NCBI RefSeq assembly: GCF_025244845.1
Contig: NZ_CP104264.1
Span: 744,001-808,000, forward strand
Length of the DNA stretch: 64,000 bases
Reading direction: 5' to 3'
Source of the DNA: Arthrobacter sp. zg-Y1171
Lineage (GTDB): Bacteria > Actinomycetota > Actinomycetes > Actinomycetales > Micrococcaceae
Under the pieces are notes generated by a model that had not been told where the DNA came from, searched no databases, and was given only the letters and a program-made list of their open reading frames with translations. A program made the position numbers and the translations under genes. Below are positions 7,938 to 20,355 of the stretch, one piece after another. The first letter of the stretch is position 1; the number at the start of each line of letters is the position of its first letter.

Positions 7938-9425
7938 ATGACGAAGACTTCCGCCCAGGTGGTGACCGGGCTGTACATCAACGGCGAGCCCCGGAGGACG
8001 CAGGAAACCCTGGCTGTCGCGGATCCTGCCAGGCCCGGGCAGGTGGCAGGCCACGCAGCGGCTGCAACCCCGGAGGACGTGGCAGACGCCGTCAGCGCCG
8101 CGAAGGCGGCCTTTCCCGCCTGGTCTGCGCTGTCCGCGCAGGAACGGGCGGAGCAGATGGCCGACGCGATTGCAGGCATAGCCGACCTGCGGGATGAGGA
8201 CGCGGCCATCCTGTCCCGGGAGAACGGCAAGATCGTTATGGAGAGCTGGGTGGACGCCCTCGTTTTCGAGCTCCGCTGGCAGCTTGCCCTGTCCCTGGCC
8301 GATCAGGTGGACAGCGACGCGATCCTCGAACCGGCGCCGGGCATTCCCGTCACCACCACCGTGTCCTATCAGCCGCTGGGCGTGGTGACCGTGATTGTGC
8401 CCTTCAACTGGCCGGTCGCAATCCTCGGCGCATCCCTGCCCCACGCCCTGCTGGCGGGGAACACCGCCATCGTTAAACCGCCGCCCACCGCGCCGCTGGC
8501 AACCACCCGGATTGTGCAGCGCGTGGCCGAGAAACTGCCGCCGGGAGTGCTGAACGTCGTCACCGGCCGGGACAGCGACATGTCCGGCCTGATCCGGAAC
8601 GACGACGTTGCCAAGGTCTGTTTCACCGGCAGCGTCAACGGCGGCAAACGGATTATGGAAATGGCCTCCGGGTCACTGACCCGGGTCACCCTCGAGCTCG
8701 GTGGAAACGATGCGGCCATCATCCTGGACGATGCACTGCTGGATGACACCCGGCTGGACCGGCTGCATGCCGCGGTCTTCGATACAACGGGCCAGATCTG
8801 CATGAACGCCAAGCGGATCTACGTTCACCGCTCCCGCATCGACGAACTGGTGCAGGGACTGTCCGCCCGGCTGGAAAACGCCGTCATCGGCTACGGCCTC
8901 GACGAAGGAACGACCATGGGGCCGCTGCATTCGCCGGCGCAGAAGGCCTTCGTGGAAGACCTGATCCAAGAGGCAGAGGCTGCCGGCGCCGAGGTCCGCC
9001 GGTTCGGCACCCTTCCCGGGGATCCGGACCTGCGGGACGGCAACTTCCTGCGCCCGGCGCTGGTCCTTGATCCGCCGCCGGAACTGCGCGTGGTCACCGA
9101 GGAGCAGTTCGGGCCCGTGATTCCAATCATTCCGTTTGATTCCGAAGACGAAGCCGTTACCTGGGCGAACGACAGCTGGGCGGGGCTCTGCGGCTCGGTC
9201 TGGACCGAGGATCCGGCAAGGGCCAACGCAGTCGGTTCGCGCCTGGCCTGCGGCTACGTGTGGGTCAACGACCACGGAGCAACCCGTCTGGACCTTCGCG
9301 CCCCGTTCGGCGGCATGAAGCAGTCCGGTATGGGCCGTGAACAGGGAATCCAAGGCGTCCGGGCTTTCCAGGACACCCGATCCATTGCCCACCTTGACGA
9401 AGTTGCAGCCGCGGCTGCCCACTGA
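7938..9425 (+). CDS. Aldehyde dehydrogenase family protein
   Basis: 495 residues. It shows the NAD-binding segment VTVIVPFNWPV, the general-base Glu in VTLELGGNDAAI and the nucleophilic Cys in FDTTGQICMNAKR. The C terminus FGGMKQSGMGREQG is also standard. The start is set by AGAGAGG seven bases before the ATG; a longer open frame upstream is spurious. It is followed after 21 bases by a LigM-type O-demethylase, so the pair may be an operon. An aromatic aldehyde (vanillin-like) as substrate is an inference from that neighbour only. Confidence 0.92.
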   Translation: MTKTSAQVVTGLYINGEPRRTQETLAVADPARPGQVAGHAAAATPEDVADAVSAAKAAFPAWSALSAQERAEQMADAIAGIADLRDEDAAILSRENGKIVMESWVDALVFELRWQLALSLADQVDSDAILEPAPGIPVTTTVSYQPLGVVTVIVPFNWPVAILGASLPHALLAGNTAIVKPPPTAPLATTRIVQRVAEKLPPGVLNVVTGRDSDMSGLIRNDDVAKVCFTGSVNGGKRIMEMASGSLTRVTLELGGNDAAIILDDALLDDTRLDRLHAAVFDTTGQICMNAKRIYVHRSRIDELVQGLSARLENAVIGYGLDEGTTMGPLHSPAQKAFVEDLIQEAEAAGAEVRRFGTLPGDPDLRDGNFLRPALVLDPPPELRVVTEEQFGPVIPIIPFDSEDEAVTWANDSWAGLCGSVWTEDPARANAVGSRLACGYVWVNDHGATRLDLRAPFGGMKQSGMGREQGIQGVRAFQDTRSIAHLDEVAAAAAH

Positions 9426-10856
<1,431 letters not shown>

Positions 10857-10966
10857 CCGGTACCGGTGCGACGGACAGCTGCGGTCCGGACTAGCCTGCC
10901 GGACGAGGACAGAAGCTGTCCGCAGCACCGTTCCACGCCGTCGTCGGCGGCCCTAGCGTGAAGGCC

Positions 10967-11356
10967 ATGGACTGGAAAATTGAACTAGTGCCCGTGCCGG
11001 TGTCCGACGTCGACGCCTCCAAGAACTTCTACGTAAACCAGGTGGGTTTCAACGCCGACCACGACGAACGCATCGATGAAAGCCTGCGCTTTGTGCAGCT
11101 GACTCCGCCCGGGTCTGCCTGCTCGGTGGTGATCGGTCCCGGCACCACCGACATGGTCCCCGGTACCCAGCGCATCCAGGTGGTGGTTCCCAGCGCGGCC
11201 GATGCCCGGCAGCACCTCGTGGACCACGGCGTGGCCGCCAGCGAGATCACCCCGCTGGACTGGGGAACGTTCGTTTACTTCAGCGATCCGGATGGCAATC
11301 AGTGGTCGCTGCAGGAAATGCCGGAGATCCCGCCCACCCTGCCGTCACAGCTGTAG
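10967..11356 (+). CDS. Glyoxalase/VOC superfamily protein
   Basis: 129 residues, one VOC domain: VPVPVSDVDASKNFYVNQVGF at the start of the first module and VYFSDPDGNQWSLQEM near the end. A GTG at 10958 is in frame, but AAGG six bases before the ATG at 10967 fits better. It lies 110 bases downstream of the O-demethylase and could belong to that unit. The substrate is unknown. Confidence 0.82.
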   Translation: MDWKIELVPVPVSDVDASKNFYVNQVGFNADHDERIDESLRFVQLTPPGSACSVVIGPGTTDMVPGTQRIQVVVPSAADARQHLVDHGVAASEITPLDWGTFVYFSDPDGNQWSLQEMPEIPPTLPSQL

Positions 11357-11474
11357 CGCAGGCCTGCCCGCTGTCCGGCAGGCGCTGACACCTGCCGCGC
11401 TTGACCTCAACCGCACTTGAGCTTGTTGACTTCGAGCAGCACATCCGGAATCAACATCCTCAAGGAGCATTACT

Positions 11475-12854
11475 TTGCAGGCCGAACACAAGGTCAACAC
11501 CGGGCGCGGCCGCACCGGTTTCTGGTCCCGCCGTTACCTCCCGACCAATGTAGGGCTCTTTACCCTTGCCTTCCTGTTTGCCTTCGAATCCCTCGCCGTG
11601 GGCACGGTCATGCCGGTGGTTGCACGGGAGCTGGACGGGCTGTCCCTCTACGGCCTGGCCTTCGGTGCGCCGATGGCCACCGCCGTCGTCACCATTGCGC
11701 TGGCCGGCGGCTGGACCGACGCGCGGGGACCCGCCCCGGCGCTGCGGACCGGCGTCGTCCTGTTTTCCGTGGGCATTGTCGCCGCAGCACTGGCGCCGTC
11801 CATGGTGATGCTGGTCCTTGGCCGGTCGCTGCAGGGACTGGGGGCAGGACTGGCGGGAGTGGCAATGTACGTGGTCATTGCCCGCGCCTACCCGCAGTCC
11901 CTGCGGGCCAAGGCCTTCACCGTGCTCAGCAGCGGCTGGGTGTTTCCCGCGCTGGTGGGACCGGCCCTTGCCGGATGGCTGAATGACCTGCTGGGGTGGC
12001 GGTCGGTTTTCGGAGTGGCGCCGCTGTTCGCCGTGGCCGCCTACGCAGGCCTGGCGCCGGTGCTCCGGAAGCTGCCGGGGAGTAAAGCCTGGCGTCCGGA
12101 TTATGTGCGCACTGCATGGGCAGTCCTTGCGGCCGGGGGCGTGCTTGGCATCGGGCTGACCGGAGGTGACGCCACGGGATGGGCACTGCTGCCGGCTGCA
12201 GCCTGTGCCGCCCTGGTGCTCCTGTCCGGCCCGCGGCTGCTGCCGCGACGGACCTGGACCCTGGGCCGCGGCTTGCCGGCAACCATCCTGCTGCGCGGTT
12301 TCATCGGAGCTGCCTTTATCGGGGCGGAGGCCTATCTGCCCCTGGCACTGTCCGTGCACCGGGGGTTCACGCCTACGCAGGCCGGGCTGCTGCTGACCGT
12401 CTCGGCAGTGGCCTGGTTCGCCGGATCGCTGGCCGCGGCCAATCTGGCGGTCCTGGCGAACAAGGTGGCGAGGGTCCGTTTGGGGGCACTCTTCCTGGCC
12501 GTAGGCATCGGTGCGGCGGCATGGAGCGTGGATCCCCAGGTGAGTATCCTGCTGCCCGTGCTGGGCTGGGCAGTTGCGGGTGCCGGCATCGGGATGGCGT
12601 TTCCCACCCTGTCGGTACTGATGCTGGACTTTTCCGCCGAGGGGGAGGAAGGCACCAACAGTTCTTCCCTGCAGGTCAACGACAACCTGGTGCAGTCGCT
12701 GTGGCTGGCTCTGGGCACCGTGGCTTTTGCCCTGATGCTGCCGGTGGCGCCGCTGGGTGCGTTCATCGGCGCCTTTGCCAGCGCCGCGGGCCTGGCCGCC
12801 GCGGCGCTGGCCCTTTCGGGGCGGCTGGCATCGCCCCGGTCCGCGCGGTCCTAG
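11475..12854 (+). CDS. MFS transporter (multidrug/EmrB-like)
   Basis: 459 residues and about 14 hydrophobic segments. Residues 1-20 are cytoplasmic and basic, followed by a first helix (FLFAFESLAVGTVMPVVARE) and the helix 2-3 loop GGWTDARGPAPAL. Later motifs include GRSLQGLGAGLAG. The start is TTG at 11475, chosen because AAGGAG lies nine bases upstream and no ATG is available. The cargo is unknown. Its 3' end overlaps the convergent SRPBCC-like gene by four bases. Confidence 0.85.
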   Translation: MQAEHKVNTGRGRTGFWSRRYLPTNVGLFTLAFLFAFESLAVGTVMPVVARELDGLSLYGLAFGAPMATAVVTIALAGGWTDARGPAPALRTGVVLFSVGIVAAALAPSMVMLVLGRSLQGLGAGLAGVAMYVVIARAYPQSLRAKAFTVLSSGWVFPALVGPALAGWLNDLLGWRSVFGVAPLFAVAAYAGLAPVLRKLPGSKAWRPDYVRTAWAVLAAGGVLGIGLTGGDATGWALLPAAACAALVLLSGPRLLPRRTWTLGRGLPATILLRGFIGAAFIGAEAYLPLALSVHRGFTPTQAGLLLTVSAVAWFAGSLAAANLAVLANKVARVRLGALFLAVGIGAAAWSVDPQVSILLPVLGWAVAGAGIGMAFPTLSVLMLDFSAEGEEGTNSSSLQVNDNLVQSLWLALGTVAFALMLPVAPLGAFIGAFASAAGLAAAALALSGRLASPRSARS

Positions 12855-13213
12855 AGCTCGGCGGCTACGGCGTTCAGGAGCTCGGCCAGGTCCGCTTTGC
12901 CCTGGCCCCAGTCCATCAATGTGGTGGGAACCGCCGGTGTACTCGTGGCCACCACGCGCGTGGTGCCGGCGTCGACCGGTTCAAAGGAGAGCACAATGTT
13001 GGATCCGTAGGACTTCCAGGTCATTCCGACCGAAAACTCGGCCCGTTCCTGCCACACCCCGGTGAGGGTCATCTTGGGTAACCGGTGTGCGGCCCGCTCG
13101 ACGGCGGGCGGCAGGGCAGCCACAGGTGCGGAGATCACCAGTTCGCCCCGGCCGCGGGCGCGCTTGGAGGTTATGTCGAGACTGATTGTTTTTGCATTCC
13201 CCATGTTCGTCAT
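12851..13213 (-). CDS. SRPBCC/START-like small protein
   Basis: 120 residues without signal or membrane segments. The pattern of beta strands (ELVISAPVAAL, VLSFEPVDAGTTRVVATSTP) followed by a C-terminal helix (GKADLAELLNAVAAEL) resembles the SRPBCC ligand-binding fold. No catalytic residues are evident. It diverges from lutA, with 168 bases between. The family assignment rests on secondary structure pattern only. Confidence 0.6.
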   Translation of the reverse strand: MTNMGNAKTISLDITSKRARGRGELVISAPVAALPPAVERAAHRLPKMTLTGVWQERAEFSVGMTWKSYGSNIVLSFEPVDAGTTRVVATSTPAVPTTLMDWGQGKADLAELLNAVAAEL

Positions 13214-13320
13214 GCAACAGAGAATAGCGCAGCGGTGATTGCCCTGCGGGAGGCCGGGAGGGAGGGTGCTGGGGACCGATCGCGAACTTCACCCGCAGCA
13301 GGCATATCAATCGACGGAGT

Positions 13321-13326
13321 TATATT
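13321..13326 (+). promoter_or_regulatory. Candidate -10 box of the lutABC operon
   Basis: TATATT lies 55 bases before the lutA ATG in a locally AT-rich patch of the divergent gap. No good -35 box is seen, so an activator may be needed. Confidence 0.35.
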
Positions 13327-13381
13327 GAAAGATGGTTCCACCCGAGGATGTGCAGCGCCGCACTTCCGCTGAAAGGCAGCC

Positions 13382-14206
13382 ATGAAGATTGCTTTGTTCG
13401 CCACCTGCATTGTGGACGCCATGTATCCATCCACGGCCCGTGCCACGGTCTCCATCCTGGAACGGCTGGGGCACGACGTCGTGTTCCCGGCCGGCCAGGC
13501 CTGCTGCGGGCAGATGCACCTCAACTCCGGGTACTTCCCGGAAGCGGTGCCCGTGGTCCGCAACCACGTGGAGGCTTTTGAGGCAGAGGAGTACGACGTC
13601 GCCGTGGCGCCGTCGGGCTCCTGCGTTGCCTCGGTGAAACACCAGCACGCAATGCTGGCCCGATCCGTGGGCGATCCGGACCTCGAATCCCGGGCCGCCG
13701 CCGTCGGCGCACGGACCTACGAACTCTCCGCCCTGCTGACCGATGTCCTGGGCGTGACGGACGCCGCCGCGCAGCTGGGCTCCTGGTATCCGCACCGGAT
13801 CACCTACCACCCCAGCTGCCACGGCATGCGGCTGCTGCGGCTGGGGGACCGGCAGGCGAACCTGCTGCGCACAGTGGAAGGCCTGGAACTGGAACCGCTG
13901 CCCGAAGCGGACCAATGCTGCGGCTTCGGCGGAACGTTCTCGCTCAAGAACGCGGACGTCTCCGCGGCCATGCTGGCGGACAAAAACGCGAACATCGCTG
14001 CCACCGGCGCGGAACTCTGTACCGGCGGCGACGCCTCCTGCCTCATGCACATCGGCGGGGGCCTCTCCCGCGAAGGCAGCAGCATCACAACCCTGCACTT
14101 CGCGGAGATCCTCGCCAGCACGCACGACCACCCGGCACCGCCGCCGGGTGCCGGGCAGGACAGGGCCCGGAGCACCGCTCGCCTCACGGGAAAGGCCGGA
14201 CAATGA
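13382..14206 (+). CDS. lutA: Lactate utilization protein LutA (Fe-S oxidoreductase subunit)
   Basis: 274 residues with two CCG domains: QACCGQMHLNSGYF near residue 40 and QCCGFGGTFSLKNADV near residue 178. These bind Fe-S clusters in the LutABC complex, which oxidises L-lactate to pyruvate in place of the flavin dehydrogenases. The stop overlaps the lutB start in ATGA, so the three genes are translationally coupled. GAAAGG precedes the ATG. A lactate permease (21329) and a lactate dehydrogenase (26686) lie nearby. Confidence 0.93.
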   Translation: MKIALFATCIVDAMYPSTARATVSILERLGHDVVFPAGQACCGQMHLNSGYFPEAVPVVRNHVEAFEAEEYDVAVAPSGSCVASVKHQHAMLARSVGDPDLESRAAAVGARTYELSALLTDVLGVTDAAAQLGSWYPHRITYHPSCHGMRLLRLGDRQANLLRTVEGLELEPLPEADQCCGFGGTFSLKNADVSAAMLADKNANIAATGAELCTGGDASCLMHIGGGLSREGSSITTLHFAEILASTHDHPAPPPGAGQDRARSTARLTGKAGQ

Positions 14207-15702
14207 GTTCCACGTATCTGGGCATGCCGGCGGTTCCGGTTTTCGGCAGCGGCAACCTGCACACCACTGAGCCCTTTCCGGTCGCAGCGCGGCGGGAACT
14301 GGACAACGCGCAGCTGCGTGCCAACCTCGGCCACGCCACCCACACCATCCGGGACAAGCGGCTGCGCGTGGTGGCCGAACTGCCGGACTGGGAGGAACTG
14401 CGCGAAGCCGGCAGTGCCACTAAGGCCGCTGTCATGGCGCGGCTGCCCGAACTGCTTGAGCAGTTCGAGGGGAACTTCACCGCACGCGGCGGCGTCATCC
14501 ACTGGGCGCGGGACGCCGCGGAAGCCAACGAAATAGTGCGGGACCTGATCCGCGACGCCGGCGCGGACGAAGTGGTCAAGGTCAAATCCATGGCCACCCA
14601 GGAAATAGGCCTCAACGAATACCTCGAAGAGCACGGCATTTCCGCGTTCGAAACCGATCTGGCGGAGCTGATTGTCCAGCTGGACCATGACAAGCCCAGC
14701 CACATCCTGGTGCCGGCCATCCACAAGAACCGCAGCCAGATCCGGGACATCTTCCTGCGCGAGATGCCGGATGTTGATCCGGAACTCACCGACACCCCGG
14801 CCCGGCTGGCCGAAGCGGCGCGGCTGCACCTGCGCCGGAAGTTCCTTTCCGCGAAGGTGGCCATCTCCGGCGCGAACTTTGCCCTGGCCGATACGGGCAC
14901 GCTCGCCGTCGTCGAATCCGAAGGCAACGGCCGGATGTGCCTGACCCTGCCGGAAACGCTGATCACCGTGATGGGGGTGGAGAAGCTGCTGCCCTCGTGG
15001 ACGGACCTGGAGGTGTTTATGCAGCTGCTGCCCCGTTCCTCCACGGGGGAGCGGATGAACCCCTACACCTCCCTCTGGACCGGAGTCACGGCAGGCGACG
15101 GGCCGCAGAATGTGCATCTGGTGCTGCTGGACAACGGGCGCAGCGCGGCGCTCGCGGATGAGCGAGGGCGTTCTGCCCTGCATTGCATCCGCTGCAGCGC
15201 CTGCATGAACGTCTGCCCGGTGTACGAGCGCACCGGCGGGCACGCCTACGGCTCCACCTACCCCGGACCTATCGGGGCGATCCTTTCGCCGCTGCTGACC
15301 GGGATCACCTCCGAAGAGAACGCGTCGCTGCCGTACGCCTCCTCGCTCTGCGGCGCCTGCTACGACGCGTGTCCGGTGAAGATCAACATTCCGGAAATCC
15401 TGGTGCACCTGCGCTCCGAGGATGTTCAGAGCCGCCGCGGGACGAAGAAGGTGCCGGGGCAGATGGACGTTGCCATGAAGGCAGCGTCCTGGATGATGGG
15501 CTCGGGGCGGCGGATGGCCCTGGTGGAGAAGGCCCTGCCGTTGGGAAAGCTGGCGGCCGGACCGGATAGGAAAATCAAGAAGCTTCCCGGCCTCGCAGCC
15601 GGGTGGACCAGGAGCCGCGACATTCCGGCTCCGCCTGCGCAGTCCTTCCGGGACTGGTGGGCCAAAGAGCACGAAGACACTGCGTCGAAAGAGCAAGCAT
15701 GA
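14203..15702 (+). CDS. lutB: Lactate utilization protein LutB (ferredoxin-type iron-sulfur subunit)
   Basis: 499 residues. An N-terminal LUD domain (residues about 60-300) is followed by two 4Fe-4S motifs: CIRCSACMNVCPVYER near residue 328 and CGACYDACPVKINIP near residue 385. The C-terminal helical part ends at an ATGA overlap with lutC. The start at 14203 is taken from the ATGA overlap with lutA; the open frame extends further up but duplicates lutA sequence. Part of the cytoplasmic lactate-oxidising complex. Confidence 0.93.
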   Translation: MSSTYLGMPAVPVFGSGNLHTTEPFPVAARRELDNAQLRANLGHATHTIRDKRLRVVAELPDWEELREAGSATKAAVMARLPELLEQFEGNFTARGGVIHWARDAAEANEIVRDLIRDAGADEVVKVKSMATQEIGLNEYLEEHGISAFETDLAELIVQLDHDKPSHILVPAIHKNRSQIRDIFLREMPDVDPELTDTPARLAEAARLHLRRKFLSAKVAISGANFALADTGTLAVVESEGNGRMCLTLPETLITVMGVEKLLPSWTDLEVFMQLLPRSSTGERMNPYTSLWTGVTAGDGPQNVHLVLLDNGRSAALADERGRSALHCIRCSACMNVCPVYERTGGHAYGSTYPGPIGAILSPLLTGITSEENASLPYASSLCGACYDACPVKINIPEILVHLRSEDVQSRRGTKKVPGQMDVAMKAASWMMGSGRRMALVEKALPLGKLAAGPDRKIKKLPGLAAGWTRSRDIPAPPAQSFRDWWAKEHEDTASKEQA

Positions 15703-16319
15703 GCGCCCGTACGGAAATCCTGGACCGGCTGCGGTCCGCCCTCCACGATGCCCCGGAAGCACCGGAAATCCCACGGAAGTACCGGCACAACTCCGGCATG
15801 AACGAGGACGAACTCATCGAACTGCTCAGCGACCGGCTGTTGGATTACAAGGCCGGCGTCAGCGTGGTGGATGAGGCATCCGTGCCCGCCCGGGTGGCCG
15901 AATTGCTCGCAGGGGAGACTTCCTATGTGGTTCCCGCGGGACTCGATGAACGCTGGACGGCGCTGGCCCCGGGACGGGTGGTGGATTCACCGGAGGAGCC
16001 GCTGAGCGTGGAGGAGCTGGACGGCATTGACGCGGTAGTGACCGGCTGCGCGGCGGCGGTGGCGGAAACCGGCACCATTATCCTGGACGGCAGCCCGGGG
16101 CAGGGCCGGCGGGCGTGTTCACTGGTTCCGGACCACCACGTGTGCCTGGTCCGGGCCCGGGACATCGCGGGTGTGCTTCCCGAAGCGGTGCGGCGCCTGG
16201 ACGTCACCCATCCGCTGACCTGGATCAGCGGTCCGAGTGCCACCAGCGACATCGAACTGCAGCGGGTGGAAGGCGTGCACGGGCCGCGGCGACTGGACGT
16301 GGTGATCATCCGGACCTGA
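15699..16319 (+). CDS. lutC: Lactate utilization protein LutC
   Basis: 206 residues with a single LUD (DUF162) domain; the conserved TGCAAAVAETGTIILDG and WISGPSATSDIELQRVEGVHG segments are both present. It is the third member of the lactate oxidation complex. The ATG overlaps the lutB stop. No Fe-S motif is expected or seen in this subunit. No GntR-type LutR gene is adjacent. Confidence 0.93.
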   Translation: MSARTEILDRLRSALHDAPEAPEIPRKYRHNSGMNEDELIELLSDRLLDYKAGVSVVDEASVPARVAELLAGETSYVVPAGLDERWTALAPGRVVDSPEEPLSVEELDGIDAVVTGCAAAVAETGTIILDGSPGQGRRACSLVPDHHVCLVRARDIAGVLPEAVRRLDVTHPLTWISGPSATSDIELQRVEGVHGPRRLDVVIIRT

Positions 16320-16332
16320 CCTTGCAGCCCGG

Positions 16333-17442
16333 CTAGGCGGCAAGCAGCCCCTTCGTGCGGGACAGGTCCTCCAGGAGGTCCTTGCCCCGGGAAATCACCT
16401 TCTGCGGCGGCTGCCCGGGCAGGGCGGATACGCCCGTCACGTCCGCCAGGAAGGCAACCGTCGAGTGCAGCGATTCCATCGCTTCGGGGCGGTGCAGCTG
16501 GAACTGATACTCGTGTCCCAGCCTTGGCTTGTACTCCTTTGGCCAGAACCTGCGGCGTACGGGCACCCCAAGGTCCTGGAGCCGGTCTGCCAGGGGCATC
16601 GACTGCTCCCGGGTCAGGTTGTCGCCGTTTCCACCGGAAATATAGGTGGGCGGAAAGCGGTGATCCACGTGTTTCGGGATGCACATGTGGTCTGCGGCAG
16701 GGGTGGCTGCCCAGTTCCTGGACCCAGTGTAGGCCCACAGGGCTTTCCGGAGTCCCCAGCCCACCGGCCCGGCCATGCGGGCCACGGATTCCAGATCGAA
16801 GACTCCGCAGTTCAACACGATTCCGCACAGCTGCCCGGGGCCCGCCGCCGGAATAACCCCTGTGTCCCGGGCGTACTCCGGGTTGGTGATGACCAAGGCC
16901 AGCTGTGCGGCCAGCTGAGCGCCGGCGGAATCGCCGGCCAGCACAATCCGGTCGGGATCCAACCCGTAACGGTCCGCGCGTTCGCGGATGAAGCCCAACG
17001 CAGTGTTGAGCTCTTTCACCGCGGTCGGATAGACGGCTTCGGGTGAGATCGAATACCCAACCCCCAATACGGCGTAACCGTATCCGGCGAGGACCTTGAG
17101 ATACGGCGCCACATCTTCCTTGGAGCCGGAAATCCATGCACCGCCGTGGATCCACATCACCACCGGGAGCGGTTTCCGGGCCGGATCGTCGGGAAGGAAC
17201 AGGTCAAGGGAGGGTTTGCCGGCGGACCCCAGATAACGCAGGTCCCGGTGTCTGGTCACTGTGAACCGGGGGATATGGGGAAGGACCTTCTTCACCGGGA
17301 CCTTGCCTGCACCGGCGAAAACCCCGCGAATGAGCAGTGCAGCCGGCCGGGGACCCCGCTGCAGCACGGCAGCGGCACTGATACCGGCAGCGGCGACCGC
17401 CCCGGCCAGGAGCCCCGCCGCAGTAAGCGAGGAGAGCTTCAT
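16333..17442 (-). CDS. Alpha/beta hydrolase, esterase/lipase type
   Basis: 369 residues with an N-terminal hydrophobic segment (residues 5-27) that could anchor or export it. The oxyanion-hole motif VMWIHGGAW and the nucleophile elbow LAGDSAGAQ are typical of the hormone-sensitive-lipase-like alpha/beta_3 family. A late His lies in PRLGHEYQFQLH. These enzymes cleave small esters. It converges on lutC with a gap of 13 bases and has no clear pathway partner. Confidence 0.85.
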   Translation of the reverse strand: MKLSSLTAAGLLAGAVAAAGISAAAVLQRGPRPAALLIRGVFAGAGKVPVKKVLPHIPRFTVTRHRDLRYLGSAGKPSLDLFLPDDPARKPLPVVMWIHGGAWISGSKEDVAPYLKVLAGYGYAVLGVGYSISPEAVYPTAVKELNTALGFIRERADRYGLDPDRIVLAGDSAGAQLAAQLALVITNPEYARDTGVIPAAGPGQLCGIVLNCGVFDLESVARMAGPVGWGLRKALWAYTGSRNWAATPAADHMCIPKHVDHRFPPTYISGGNGDNLTREQSMPLADRLQDLGVPVRRRFWPKEYKPRLGHEYQFQLHRPEAMESLHSTVAFLADVTGVSALPGQPPQKVISRGKDLLEDLSRTKGLLAA

Positions 17443-17660
17443 CCCCTTAAGTTAAATCCCCGGAATCCGGCCCCTTTCGGCGGGTTCCGCGCCATTGAGC
17501 GGCTCAGGGCCGGCAGCTGCGAGGAATCTCATGGCCGGTGGTGTTGGACGGCACTGCGGGGACGCGCTGTCCGGATTCCGGGCAGCGTGCCCAGGCGTGC
17601 CGGACGCTGCAGCGGGTTCCGTAAGGTCCCCGGCATCTGCAGCGCCCGGCGCGTCACTTC

Positions 17661-19369
<1,709 letters not shown>

Positions 19370-20353
19370 ATGAGGAAAACCGGTGTTGCTGCGGTCCTGG
19401 CAGCGGGCCTAATGGGCCTTACGGGATGCGGCGGAGGTTCGCCGTCGTCCGAGACCGAAAACGAAACCGGAGCCAGCGAGGACCTGGTGTCCATAGAAGT
19501 GGGGGTCATTCCCATTGTGGACGTGGCGCCGATCTACCTGGGGGTGGAGCAGGGATTCTTCGAGGACGAAGGCCTGGAACTGACCCTGACGCTTGCGCAG
19601 GGCGGCGCGGCGATTGTCCCGGCAGTCACCTCGGGACAGATGGCGTTCGGCTTCTCCAACGTAACCTCCATGATCGTGGGCAAGTCCAAGGGCCTGCCGC
19701 TCCAGATGGTGGCACCGGGCGCCAGCACCACCGGCGACGTCGATGCGGATTTCGCGTCGGTGATGACGCTTCCCGGCAGCGGGATCGAGGAGATCGAGGA
19801 CCTGGCCGGCAAGCGGGTGGGCGTGAATACGCTGAACAACATTTCAGACTCCACCATTTCCGAAGCAGTGAAGCAGGCCGGCGGTGACTACGAGAGCATC
19901 GAGTTTGTCGAGATGCAGTTTCCCGACATGCCGGCCCAGCTCGACGGCGGCAACGTGGACGCGATTGCCGCAGTGGAACCCTTTGTGACCATCACCGAGG
20001 CGCAGGGCGCCGTTCCGGTGTTCTCGAACTACGCGGAGCCCATCAAGGACCTCACCGTGGCCGTTTATTTCACCTCGGACCAGTACGCGCAGGAGAACCC
20101 GGAGACCGTGGAGAAGTTTGTCCGTGCCATGACGGCTTCGCTGGAATATGCCGATCAGAATCCTGACGAGGTACGCGCCGTCCTGCCGAGCTACACCTCG
20201 CTGGAACCCGACGTCATCGAGGAGTTGACCCTGCCCAGGTACTACGGCGAGATCAACCAGGATTCGCTGGAGGAGGTCATGCGCATCTCGCTCGACCGCG
20301 GACTGATCGAGGAGGAACCTAATTTGGAAGAGCTCCTGCCGCGGTCCGGGTGA
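19370..20353 (+). CDS. ABC transporter substrate-binding lipoprotein, NMT1/THI5-like
   Basis: 327 residues. A lipoprotein signal ends at the lipobox LTGC (Cys near residue 22). The mature part is an NMT1/SsuA-type periplasmic-binding fold: VGVIPIVDVAPIYLGVEQGFF, then MAFGFSNVTSMIVGKSKGLPL and GKRVGVNTLNNISDSTISEA. Such proteins bind sulfonates, pyrimidine precursors or aromatic acids. No permease or ATPase gene is adjacent, which is unusual. GGAGGG precedes the ATG. Its location between an O-demethylase and a MetF-type gene makes an aromatic ligand a reasonable guess, not a conclusion. Confidence 0.85.
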   Translation: MRKTGVAAVLAAGLMGLTGCGGGSPSSETENETGASEDLVSIEVGVIPIVDVAPIYLGVEQGFFEDEGLELTLTLAQGGAAIVPAVTSGQMAFGFSNVTSMIVGKSKGLPLQMVAPGASTTGDVDADFASVMTLPGSGIEEIEDLAGKRVGVNTLNNISDSTISEAVKQAGGDYESIEFVEMQFPDMPAQLDGGNVDAIAAVEPFVTITEAQGAVPVFSNYAEPIKDLTVAVYFTSDQYAQENPETVEKFVRAMTASLEYADQNPDEVRAVLPSYTSLEPDVIEELTLPRYYGEINQDSLEEVMRISLDRGLIEEEPNLEELLPRSG

Positions 20354-20355
20354 GT

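Noticed and set aside
13804..15774. 656-codon open frame on the minus strand
   Set aside because: Antisense shadow of lutA-lutB; the + strand shows complete Lut motifs and coupled starts.
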